From Symbiodinium sp. CCMP2592 (taxonomy: Eukaryota; Sar; Dinophyceae; Suessiales; Symbiodiniaceae), in assembly GCA_905221615.1 (NCBI GenBank), contig CAJNDT010000140.1, positions 62,001-126,000 on the forward strand: a stretch of 64,000 nucleotides of DNA, given 5' to 3'. This document shows, piece by piece, positions 29,043-39,320 of the stretch. The notes beneath the pieces are model-generated. The model ran no database searches. It was not told the DNA's origin and saw nothing but the letters and a program-made list of their open reading frames with translations. The position numbers and the translations under genes are program-made. Numbering within the stretch: position 1 is the stretch's first letter; every line of letters starts with the position of its first letter.

Positions 29043-29132
29043 CTTACCTTTGGTTAGTAGGGAATGAAGGAATGGGTACTATTATACTATATATTACTAT
29101 CATTCCTTCATTCCCTACTAACCCAAGGTAAG
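29043..29132. repeat. MITE family K, copy 2 (near-perfect 90-bp palindrome)
   Basis: Same hairpin as 1,142-1,231 in the opposite orientation, one difference by eye. It is flanked by AAAC on both sides (29,039-29,042 and 29,133-29,136). Confidence 0.88.
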
Positions 29133-29844
29133 AAACTCCTAAACCCCTAAACCGCTAAACCCTAAACCCCCCCGACCCTCCAAGTATGGGGCAAGTCACT
29201 TAAAGGTTCATGGGACTTAGTAACTGGGGTTATGAATCAAGCAACTATACTTATAACTACTTACAACCCAGTTAAGGTACTTATAACCTTACTTACTAAG
29301 TAGTTATTTTAGAGAGTTATAAGTACCATAACCCGAATTAGGGTCCCTTTGAGGGTACTTCTAACTCTACTTACTACCTACTTACTAAGTCCCATACCTC
29401 CCCTCCCTTGTAGATCCCTTTATAATCCCCTTATAGATCCCTTTATGGAGCCCTTTAAGGATCCTTCCTAAGTCCCCCGACCCTCCAAGTAGGGGTTTAG
29501 TGGTTCAGGGTTCCTTTAAGGGGTACTGTAAGGGCTCCTTTAAGGGATCTATAGGGTTTAGGGGTTTAGACCTCCAAGCCACCCTATAGTACCCCTATAG
29601 AGCCCTTTAAAGGAGCCCTTATAATACCCTTTAAAGGAGCCCTAACCCTAAACCCTAAACCCTATAATAGATCCCTTATAGTAGCCCCAAGTCCCATGAT
29701 CCTCCAAACAGGAGTCGCCAGAGCAGTGGGGCGCCATCCTCACCCTCACGGAGCCTCGGCATCGAAGACATTTCGGTGGAGCCGTCCTAAGCCCTACCTG
29801 TAGCCGGAAAGACTTTTAAAGGAACTACAGTAAACCCCATAAAG

Positions 29845-29937
29845 TTGGAAACCGGATTAAGGCCAAATAGTGCTGGGATTCCCTATGTACTACTCTTAAG
29901 GATTGAGGCAACTGGGCTTCCAACTTTTAAGCTGCTA
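29845..29937. repeat. MITE family C, copy 4
   Basis: Ends ATAAAGTTGGAAACCGG and GGGCTTCCAACTTTTAAG with the AGTGCTGGGATTCCCTAT core; diverged from the others. Confidence 0.65.
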
Positions 29938-30024
29938 CTGTAAATCCAAGGACCAGCAATCCTCAATCCCCAACCCGTCCGCTTGGAGCCTCTGATGCTT
30001 TGAGACCCCCAACCAGGACCCAGG

Positions 30025-30157
30025 TCTTGGAGGGTCGGGGGACTTAGTAAGTCAGTAATAAGCAGAGGTATGAGTACCCTAAAAGGGACCCTAATTGTGG
30101 TTATGGCACTTATAACTCTCTAAAATAACTACTTAGTAAGTCCCCCGACCCTCCAAG
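30025..30157. repeat. MITE family B, copy 4
   Basis: Both arms are intact (CTTGGAGGGTCGGGGGACTT and AAGTCCCCCGACCCTCCAAG). A family L element follows 5 bp later. Confidence 0.8.
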
Positions 30158-30162
30158 TACCT

Positions 30163-30245
30163 GTAGCCGGAAAGACCTACCTTTTTGGGGTTCCTTATTA
30201 TGGTTTCTAATATAGATCCTTAAAACGGTAGGTCTTTTCGGCTAC
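30163..30245. repeat. MITE family L, copy 1
   Basis: Ends GTAGCCGGAAAGACCTACC and GGTAGGTCTTTTCGGCTAC are inverted. A truncated left end of the family lies near 29,802-29,827. Confidence 0.7.
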
Positions 30246-30458
30246 GGGTGAACCTTAAACCCTAAACCTTAAACCATAAGCCCTAAGGCCTCAACCCATT
30301 TACTTCAGGTTTCAGCGTTTCAGGGCTTAGGGTCAAGGGCAAAAGAAGGGGAGGTTATCGCAGAATGCCTCTCGCTTCGAATCGCCGCCCGACCACACCG
30401 CACGTCGACCTGGGATGCCTCCCCAAATCCCTCCCGGTTTAGGGTTTAGGTTTTAGGG

Positions 30459-30544
30459 CCCGGAAGACCCAATTACCGTTTTAAAGGAACTACACATGAA
30501 GACCCACAATAAGGAACCCCAAAAAGGTAGGTCTTTTCGGCTAG
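30459..30544. repeat. MITE family L, copy 2
   Basis: The right end GGTAGGTCTTTTCGGCTAG is intact; the left end is decayed to CCCGGAAGACCC. Opposite orientation to copy 1. Confidence 0.65.
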
Positions 30545-30587
30545 ACCCTTAATTTAGGAATATACCATAAGTCATGTTACGGATCGT

Positions 30588-30699
30588 ACTGAATGTAGGA
30601 AGCTGATTAAGAAGCCTTGGGCCTTTATCAGGGTTCCTTATATGGATCCTACTATTTGGGGGTTATAGGCCCAGGGTTTCTTAATCAGGTTCCTGCCTT
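30588..30699. repeat. MITE family J, copy 1
   Basis: Left end AATGTAGGAAGCTGATTAAG, right end TTTCTTAATCAGGTTCCTGC, core GGGCCTTTATCAGGGTTCC. Confidence 0.68.
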
Positions 30700-30757
30700 A
30701 AGCCCTTAGACTCCCCACCCACGAATCCCAAGCGCTAAACCCTAAACCTAAACCCTA

Positions 30758-30888
30758 CTTGGAGGGTCGGGGGACTTAGTAAGTCAGTAGTAAGCAGAGT
30801 TACAAGTACCTTAAAAGGGACGCTAATTGGGGTTATGGTACTTATAACTCTCGAAAATAACTACTTAGTGAGTCCACCGACCCTCCAA
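30758..30888. repeat. MITE family B, copy 5
   Basis: Both arms are present, with TA on each outer side; the right arm has AGTCCACCGACCCTCCAAG. Confidence 0.8.
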
Positions 30889-31413
30889 GTAAAACCCTAA
30901 GCCCTAAACACCAAGACCGTAGACTCAAAACCCAAAGTCCCTAATCTCCGGGTTCTAACACTTTGGGAAAACCCAAACGAGACCCAAGGACTCTCCCTAG
31001 GATATTCCGGACCCTCCTAAGGAGATACCTGGACCCTCAGGGCAGAGGAACTCTCATCAGCTCGAAACCCCAATAAATATAGAAAAGCATAAACACTAAA
31101 ATCCCTAGCCCCTCATCCTTTCCAAAAAGTCAGAAGCAGCCGCACCTGCTTTTTGAAAAGACCCTAAGCCCTGAACCCCTAAACCCTCAAACACTAAACC
31201 CAAACCCCTGAACCCTGAAACCTTAACCTGAAACCCAAAGATCCCTTATTATCGATCCCTTGAAGGTGCCCTACAGGAACCCTTATAGATCCCTTGAAGG
31301 AACCCTTGAACCCCTAAAACCCCAAAACCCTAAGCCCTGAACCGCAAAACCCTGAACACGAATAGGTCCCTTGAAGGAACCCGAAACCCCAAGGGTCCAG
31401 GTATCTCTTTATG

Positions 31414-31522
31414 GTAGAAGCCAGAAAGTTGGAACATCAGACTCCTCATGCCCTTAAGGTAAAGTATAAGGGATCCTAGCACTAATCCTCCTAAAGCCAT
31501 GTTCCAACTTTCTGGTTTCTAC
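31414..31522. repeat. MITE family C, copy 5
   Basis: Ends TAGAAGCCAGAAAGTTGG and CCAACTTTCTGGTTTCTA; interior nearly the same as copy 2 (CTCCTAAAGCCATG). Confidence 0.8.
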
Positions 31523-31609
31523 TGTAGGAGGGTCCGGAATCTCCCAGGGAGAGTCCTTGGGTCTCTTTGGGGTCTCAGAACTCCTGCATTTTGAGGTTCC
31601 CCAAAGTGT

Positions 31610-31843
31610 TACTGTTGATGAGATAAATCCTGCGATACCTTAAGGACCCTAAACTATGGGAATTATGGTATATTATATGCCTGATCATGGGTCATGCAGG
31701 ATTTATATCATCAACAGTAGGACCCTTTGTCTCCTACACATAAAATCAAAGGGGAAAAGGAGGGACACCTACCCTATAATGGGCCATATAATGGGTATGT
31801 AATAGCTATAGTAAGGGTATGTATCTAGGGGTCCGTATTAAGG
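31610..31843 (+). repeat. Inverted duplication, left arm (family D plus family M)
   Basis: A family D element (31,610-31,728) is joined to a family M segment with CAAAGGGGAAAAGGAGGGAC (31,728-31,843). The whole unit recurs as the reverse complement at 32,645-32,882, about 90% identical by eye. Confidence 0.82.
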
Positions 31844-32033
31844 GTCCCTGCTTTTACCCTTGGATAAAAACCCCTAAACCCTACGCTCCAAGAGGTTCAT
31901 AGGAAGCCGAAAAGGGTTTTAGCCTATGGGGGTTTAGTAGGGATTAGGGTTCCCATAATCGGGTTCATATCAAGGGATACTTACCCCAAGAATCTTAAAC
32001 CCCCCCTTGTTGGCCTCCCATCAGAGTAGAGGC

Positions 32034-32290
32034 TTAATGTAGGGGCCAAAATATAGGGGCCGAAATAATTGCCAATACTATTTTTGGGGGTTCCTTATTA
32101 TAACTCTAGTAGAATGGGCCCCAAAACCCTATTCTGATTATCAACCGTATACACTAAATTTGAACCCCTTAACCCTGAATATTATGGGCCCCGAAACCCT
32201 ATTCTAATTATTGAGGGCCCTATATTAACAATTTTCACGGGGCTTTGGGGTTTCTCTATTAGAATGGTAGGGTGTTCAGCCCGGATTACA
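32034..32290. repeat. Repeat family O, copy 2
   Basis: Matches 11,860-12,049 with an inserted partial duplicate of the AATATTATGGGCCCCGAAA segment. A truncated family C element (32,290-32,345) follows, as at copy 1. Confidence 0.7.
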
Positions 32291-32644
32291 GTGGGGTAGT
32301 TGGAACATGGGTTTAGGATGATTAGTGCTGGGATCCCCTATATTAATAATTATTATAACTCTAGTTTTAACGGGGCTTTGGTGTTTCTCCATTAGAATGG
32401 TAGGGTGTTTTGGGGCTCCTTATTAAAGTTCTAGTATTATGGGCCTCCCATCAGAGGTCCTCAGCTCCTACGCGGCGCCCTTTGCGCCGGCCGTGCGAGC
32501 CGTGATTTTGAAGGAGCTCAAAGAGGCTCCTCCTGTTGATGATATAAATCTTGCATTGCCCATAATAAGGAATAGATCCTAGGGTTCCTTTAAGGAGATC
32601 TATAAGGGTACCTTGAGGGAGTCCCTTAAGGGATCTATAGGGTT

Positions 32645-32882
32645 TTAGGGTTCAGGACCCCTAGATATATACCCCGAATATAGCTATTATATACCCAGTA
32701 TATGGCCCATTATAGGGTAGGTGTCACTCCTTTTCCCCTTTGATTTTATGTGTAGGAGACAAAGGGTCCTACTGTTGATGATATAAATCCTGCATGACCC
32801 ATGATCAGGAATATAATATACCATAATTCCCATAGTTTTGGGTCCTTAAGGTAATGCAGGATTAATATCATCAACCGTCCGA
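32645..32882 (-). repeat. Inverted duplication, right arm (family M plus family D)
   Basis: Reverse complement of 31,610-31,843: family M first, then a family D copy with ATGATATAAATCCTGCATGA. The junction CAAAGGGTCCTACTGTTGAT is preserved. Confidence 0.82.
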
Positions 32883-32920
32883 GTGCAGGGTTCAGGATTC
32901 CTTTAGGGGGTCTGTACCCA

Positions 32921-33052
32921 GTTGGAGGGTCGGGGGACTTAAAAGTAGTTATTTTAGAGAGTTATAAGTACCATAGCCCCAATTAGAGTCCCTTTTAGGG
33001 TACTTATAACTTTACTTATTACTGACTTACTAAGTCCCCCGACCCTCCAAGC
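32921..33052. repeat. MITE family B, copy 6
   Basis: Both arms are intact (GTTGGAGGGTCGGGGGACTT and AAGTCCCCCGACCCTCCAAG). It directly abuts a family H element. Confidence 0.78.
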
Positions 33053-33169
33053 AGACGCCCGGGAGGATCCAAAAAGTAGATCCCTTAATGGGGGTTCCTA
33101 TAAAGTACCCTTAGTAGTACAGGGCCCCAAATTAGGGATCTACTTTCTAGATCCTCCCGGGGGTCTGGG
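33053..33169. repeat. MITE family H, copy 2
   Basis: Reverse-complement orientation of 222-342; ends CAGACGCCCGGGAGGATC and GATCCTCCCGGGGGTCTGGG. Confidence 0.78.
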
Positions 33170-33189
33170 TAAGGGTTCGTAGGCATGCT

Positions 33190-33233
33190 AATAACAATAA
33201 TAATCATAATAATAATAATAATAATAATAATAA
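33190..33233 (+). repeat. (AAT)n microsatellite
   Basis: About 13 AAT/ATA units with two early interruptions. Confidence 0.9.
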
Positions 33234-33719
33234 GGGATCTTTAGGTTTTAGGGTTTACAGGTTTGGGGGTTTAGGGTTTAGGGGCTCAGGGTTTAGGGTT
33301 TTATGGGATTTAGGGTTTGTCATGTCATAGTGGGGCAGAATTCTACTTGTTTGTGGGTACTTAAGCCCAAGAAGAAACAGGAATTCAGATGTGTAAGATT
33401 AACCCAACCATTGACTAGTTGTGTTCTGAGCTCCTTTAACCGGCTCCTTAAAGGCATGATTAGGCTTCAAGATAAAGGGTTTAGGATTCAGGATTTTAGG
33501 GCGCAGGGTCTAAGGGCTTGGGATTTATGTCGTGATGTACTTTCAGGGTAGCATACAGGAGTGTTTATTGTGTTTTGAGTCCTAAGGGCAAAACAGGTTC
33601 TTCGTAAGGGTTTTCAGATTTCTCGGGCGTTCTTGATGCTAAACCCTAAACCCTAAGAGCCTCATAGTTTGGGAGCGGGGTCTTGTAAGTGACAAACTGT
33701 GCTATTGAGGCTTGTCGTA

Positions 33720-33853
33720 CTTTAAGGGTCGGGGGACTTAGTAAGTAGGCAACAAGTAGAGTGATAAGTTCCTTGAACGGGATCCTAATTGGGGTTATGG
33801 TACTTATAACTCTACAAAATAACTACGTAGTAAGTCCCCGGACCCTCCACGTA
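33720..33853. repeat. MITE family B, copy 7
   Basis: Left arm CTTTAAGGGTCGGGGGACTT, right arm AAGTCCCCGGACCCTCCACG; TA on both outer sides. Confidence 0.75.
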
Positions 33854-33855
33854 CT

Positions 33856-34395
33856 GTATAGACTTGCGCCATCGAGGTCTGACACGGTGCTCATCACGGC
33901 TTCGTGTAAGCTTACGAACAAGTAAGCCAAAACAATCCAAGCTCAGATCCCCGAAGTGTGCAATTCACATGTGTAGGGTCCTCGGAGGTAGATGGCTTTC
34001 ATGGATTCTGGAAGATTCTAGGAGGGCTTGAACGGGGCCTAGAGGGGCTTTAGCAGGGCATTGTAAGGTGTTAATAAGCACATCTTTACAGAAGCAGAAG
34101 AAAGAAAGCATACTACTTAATGCACCCCTATGGTGGTGACTTAAACTGGGTCCTTAACAGGAACCCCTACCAATCCCGTACACTAAAACTTTGTGTATGA
34201 CCTTGCTACAACAGCTTCTTCGAAGCCGTATACCCCTCACCTGAGGAAATCCCACACAGCCCTCATTGCGTGGTTGGTTTACAGCAAGAACTTCAACCTC
34301 AGGTATGATCTTCCCCACTTCGATGGTCCCACTAAGTTGCGGGTACTGGAGTGCTCTCCTTGCTTAGGATTGTTGAGCTGGCGTCTCTGTAGGAT
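33856..34395. other. Stretch without a recognised feature
   Basis: One 77-codon forward frame (34,193-34,426) runs into a MITE and is not credible. Nothing else is seen. Confidence 0.4.
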
Positions 34396-34398
34396 TTC

Positions 34399-34518
34399 CT
34401 GGAGGGTCGGGGGACTTAGAAAGTAGATAATAAGTACAGCTATAGGTACTCGAAAGGGACCCTAATTGGGTTATGGTACTTATAACGCTACGTAATAAGT
34501 CCCCCCAACCCTCCGAGT
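34399..34518. repeat. MITE family B, copy 8
   Basis: Left arm CTGGAGGGTCGGGGGACTTA; right arm TAAGTCCCCCCAACCCTCCG. It is shorter than other copies because the right arm has lost about 15 bp. Confidence 0.7.
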
Positions 34519-34559
34519 GGAGCGCCAGATCTTTGGTGCGCTCTGCATACTCAGACTAG

Positions 34560-34670
34560 GTAATGTAGGAACCTGATCAAGAAACCCTGGGCCTATAGCC
34601 CCAAAATCGTAGGGTTCATATAAGAAAACCTTATAAGGGCCCAAGGTTTCTGAATCAGGTTCCTACATTA
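34560..34670. repeat. MITE family J, copy 2
   Basis: Ends TAATGTAGGAACCTGATCAA and ATCAGGTTCCTACATTA are inverted; CTAG lies at or next to both sides. Confidence 0.75.
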
Positions 34671-34672
34671 CT

Positions 34673-37600
34673 AGACAGAACACGCTGATGGTTAGTGAAG
34701 GGGGTACTAGCAGACGACTAATCCTACAGAACCCTAGAAAACCCTGAAGAAGCCTGGTAACACCTTACAAACCCCTCTATGCCCGACATCCAACATCACG
34801 TGCGGCGGAGGGTATATTTGACACGGTTTCGGTGAGTGCATGTTTTGAGTGCCAATATAGAGATACTAGCCTCGGGTAAGCATGATGGAAAAGGAATTCA
34901 CGCCTTTTCCTGTTTTGTAACTTCAGAAGGTTGTATAAATGGGGCGTGTGGTTTTAACTTTTGAACTTTCCCTTTCGCAATGGTCTCGAGGCTGGCAATG
35001 TGGAGCGCAATGTCGTTTTCTTCAGGACTTGTCCAAGAATTACCCCAACATAAGCCCGAGAACCCAAATCAGGCCCTGTGCCCTGCACCCCAGAAAGAAA
35101 AGTCTTTTTAACCTTATAGCCCATACCCAAGATTTCCCGTTTTAGGGGGGGCACGTTCGAATAGTACCGGAAATCTTCGTAGCTCCCGGAGGCTGACATT
35201 TTCTTCGGAGGCAATTAGGCAAACCCACAAACAGATGGCGACAAATTCTGCACGTCCCGCACACCCGGCAGAGTCATGGAAGCCAATCAGCAAGGACCAT
35301 TCCCTCGATGTTTCTTTCGATGAGCGCCAGTTCAAGTACAGTAACCCTGACGGTACCGTGGCCAGAAGAAACATCACGACATACACATGCGTTCAATCAT
35401 TTTGGAAGGCGAGACCAATGTGTAGCGCAAAAGGTTTGAGACTGGAGCTAGTATAACCCAGAAAGCCGGCGAAGTTTCTCGGCTCTGGGAAACATCGCAC
35501 ACTAAGTGCCCATGGGCTCTCATGTCCGGGAAATTGACTTGACAGACCTGAGAATGACAGCCCAAAAGACTGTTTTGAAGGGACGCGATATCAAGAAACA
35601 TCGAAGTTGATGAAAGATGGGGTAACCTTAAGCCTTTCAGTTGTAGAACACGACAAACAGTCTTGTAAACTTTGAAGATCCTTAGCCTCAAAAACCATGC
35701 TTGAGTACGGAAGCTCGCCGACCTGCACCCGACGAACCAACAGACCAACAAAGCAAGCTAGGAGGACTCGAATTAGGATACTCATGCAATTACTGCCACG
35801 TACGGGAAGCTTAAGCCCCAGAGCCCAAAGCCTTAACGCCTTCACCATGTGCAACCTTCGTAACTGGTCACGCTACGTGTTAACGGTTGAGAACAAGAAG
35901 AATGCTGGTATGCTTGTATGACTAAAGTACGCAAGGCTGTGCAGGCTGGTGACAAGCCTACGTCCGCCACAAGCCGAGACTGCTAATGGCCTTAATACCA
36001 AACACAACACGATACCAGCAGCAACATCAGCATCGTCAATGTCAGCATTAACAACAATGCGACTTAACCATAATGCGACTAGTACACATAACCATGGTAC
36101 GGCTTCCACCAACCGAATATGAAATATATTGAAACTCATTGCCATACTGTTACTGGAAAACAGCAACTCAGCAGTGGAGTAGCTAAGCCGTCACACATTG
36201 AGATTGGGGTGTGTGCATGTGTGTATATATATAATATATGTATACCGATGTACGTCATATGTCTATAACCAAACCTAAACTTACTGGGCGCCTGCCACTT
36301 AGCAAAGAGAACAGACCTAATCAGAACAGTAACAAAAGAAGTTTCCCAAACATCAGTGACCCCAGTGTACTCCATATGTGGTCAGATGCTGTTTGTAAGG
36401 CCCAGAGACACACATCAAATTTTGAGAAACCCCTAGCTCGAGTTCTTCCAGGTGCTCGCGGACTCGGGTGTTCCGACGCCCGCCAATCTTTTCACGAGCG
36501 CCTCGGCAACGCTAGGGGTGTTTAAGGGTTTGGCATCTTGGCTGCGGGTTTTAACGTTTGGGGTGCAAGGTTCAGAGTATAGGTCTTCGGGTGCTGGGTT
36601 TAACTAGCAGAACAGGACATGCCCAAAATCAAGCACTACAATCAGAAAATCAAATCGTGATAATGAAGACGTAAGTACAGCAACATTAAAAGTCATTGTC
36701 ACAACAAGAGGCCATGCAACAGTTTGATGGTGAGAGCACAGGCATGCACGCGCCGGAGTCGAATCACCATCTGCATTATCTTCATCAAACCTGCGAGCGC
36801 CAGCATTAGTGCAATATTCGCACACGTTTTTGTTTCATCGGCATGGCAAACATCTAACGCACTGACGGCGTTGATATGGCTGCTGGTGATCCAATACAGA
36901 GCCAGGAGTATGGTGGAAGTAATGTTACCGGAGCGACACCTGTCAAATATTTTCTTATTTTGTAGATGTCGATACGCCAGAAGCGGGTCCCTGGGTGGTA
37001 GAGTTGGTGTAGATTAATAAACCCACTATCAACACCCGAATATGGGGATCCGTATTAATGTCATCATTGAGGCAGAGGTGTTTATCAATCCGGGCTGCAC
37101 ATGAAACACGACCTGCTTGGAGTGACGGTACTCGTAGCTGCTTATTCTGCTGACCGGTACCAGTTTGGGCTGATCGTTAGGTTCCTTATCCAGTAACGAA
37201 CATTGACTATACCTCGTTTTGGGGACTGTTGGAGCCAGCATTCAGTTCAGAGCTCGCAGACCAAGCCCTATGCCGCGGAGATGTCCTGCTCTTCTAATTC
37301 CAGAAAGCGAAAATCTTATCGCCTTTAGCAGTTCCGACTCCCGCTGGGTTGGGTGTCTCAGTCAAGGCTCGTGTGCCCTACTAGTGTTCACATAGTTACA
37401 CCGCTAAACTTCCCAAAACGCCTTTTGAATTAAGAACGACCCTATACCAGGGATCCAGGATTCAGGTCTAGTCTAGTGCTTCGGTACCCCAATCTGTCAA
37501 GTTTCTGGGCGGGGGTTCGCGATTCACCGCTCATGGTTGAGGGTGGAGTTTCAGGGGTGTTCACCGACTGGTGCTTCTGTACGTGTCGTCTAAAGGGCGT

Positions 37601-37860
37601 TCGTGATCCGCACGGAGATTGAGGCAAGTACTTGCAGCACCTTCTGCCGCTGTCCTTCCTGCAGAAGGCCTTTAAAGGTGTAGAAGTCAGACATCCTAAA
37701 TCCAAACCCCGGAACCCTACTCCGACTGCAGGAGTGTTCCTTACCAAGAACACGCAGCAGTTGTTGCACTAGTCCGTGTGTTTCTTCCTGATGGCCTGAG
37801 AACCAAAAACACAATAATCTGAGCTTCGCACTTTCAAACAAGGGAGCATTGTAATGATTA
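34673..37860. other. 3.2-kb stretch without a recognised gene
   Basis: Lower density of MITEs than its flanks and no telomere-like array. Several 70-130-codon frames occur on both strands, none with a domain that I recognise. A short TG/TA microsatellite lies near 36,210-36,240. The reverse frame 37,590-37,841 (segment HGLVQQLLRVLGKE) is mildly protein-like. The region may hold introns or exons of an unrecognised gene. Confidence 0.35.
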
Positions 37861-37863
37861 CTT

Positions 37864-37965
37864 CGTAGCTGAGTGGATACACTTTACTACGTGTTGGGAT
37901 AAATATCACCCACCATAAAACTAAACTAAACGTGTCCACTTTGGGGGGCTTATGAATTCAGCAAC
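37864..37965. repeat. MITE family E, copy 2
   Basis: Left end CGTAGCTGAGTGGATACACT, right end CTTATGAATTCAGCAAC, core CACCATAAAACTAAAC. Confidence 0.7.
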
Positions 37966-38029
37966 AAAGATTCGGCTTTAACATTTAGACCCAGCGTCTT
38001 GGGCTCTCTAGGAATTACCATCCCCTTAT

Positions 38030-38130
38030 GGGTGGTTGTCAAAATTAGGGTCCCTTTATGGGTACCCTAAATATTAGGTGCCGTATCATATTAGGGACCC
38101 AAAAAGGGACCATCATTTTGACAACCACCC
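38030..38130. repeat. MITE family A, copy 7
   Basis: 101 bp with both ends perfect (GGGTGGTTGTCAAAATTAGG; TTTTGACAACCACCC), flanked by TTAT on both sides (38,026-38,029 and 38,131-38,134). Confidence 0.87.
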
Positions 38131-38134
38131 TTAT

Positions 38135-39250
38135 GAGGATCTATGGGCTGTAGATGGCTGGTTGTCATGAGGAGTAGAATTATATGTTCCCAGAAGGACT
38201 ACAGTTTTAACAACTACCAAGATAATTGTTGGTATTTCCTTAGAGAGCTTTCGAAACGGCTGGGCACAGTGGCCTACCGACTGTACAGCTTTGGGTGAAG
38301 AGGGTTTTCGGCTCCCCCAAACAACGTTGTTCTGATCATGTTTGCAGAAAATAGCATTATCATGTCTATGGTTGTTTGTTATTGTTATTCCTTTGTTCAT
38401 TGCATTATTATAGGCCCTTAGATCAGACGTATTCATAGCTGCATGGAAGCTTCAGGAGTTAGGGAGTTAGATACTTGGAGGTTGCTCAAAGTACCTGTCC
38501 TTCTAGGCGATCGCCGCATGGCCTCAAAGCCAACTGTGGCTTGACTGCATCAGATGGTGCTCGCTTGGCGGGGGGGGGGGGGCGGCACACTGCGACTGCG
38601 TGACTTTTAGTAAACTATGGTTTCATGGTTCGCATTTTGTTGCTTGCAAAATGAGCTGCAGCAAGGTATACATTTGGTTTGTCGTCTATACAGATGTGCA
38701 AAGAATATGCATATTGGTGTGATCTTGCATTCTACCAGGGCTTGATCGGTAAATCTGATTTGGCCGACGGAGCTCAGCTCTGCGTCTTTTTGCCTGTTTG
38801 CGAACGGGCCAGGGTTTTTGAGATTTAGGCTTTAGGGCTTAAGGTTTAGGGGATTGGGTTTAGGCTTTATGGCAGTAAGGGTTTAGGGTCTTGTTCTTTG
38901 TGTGCAGCTCTGACGGTCTGGTGATCGCACCTTACTCACGCGCTCTCGCACTAGGTGCCATGATCCTCCAAGTAACCTTGTGTTAGGAAGCTATTTCAGA
39001 TAAACTTTCCCATATTGTTAAGTATGGAGCCCGAATGAACTATAAAAAAAGGTTGGGGACTCTCGGTATCACCTAGTAACTAGGTATCGATTTGGGATGA
39101 TATTTGACTTCCCTTATTGTTGAATGTAGGAGTTTCCGAAAATGGGGGGAACCCTAATGTAGTACCCTAACTGGCTGCATGATCATCGGCAGTTACAGCG
39201 GGATTTTGTCAGTGCCGAGCCTCCGACCTGTGTTTGCAGGTAATAGGGCT
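38135..39250. other. Stretch upstream of the RCC1-like gene
   Basis: Contains a 12-G run near 38,570, a few telomere-like fragments near 38,820-38,890 and a half family F element near 39,127-39,170. No promoter motif is recognisable; dinoflagellate promoters generally lack a TATA box. Confidence 0.4.
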
Positions 39251-39320
39251 TTGGGTTTAAGTAGTGCATCATGTCTTGATTAGGCACCCGACAGGTCAGA
39301 ACTGGAGATACCTTCTTCTC

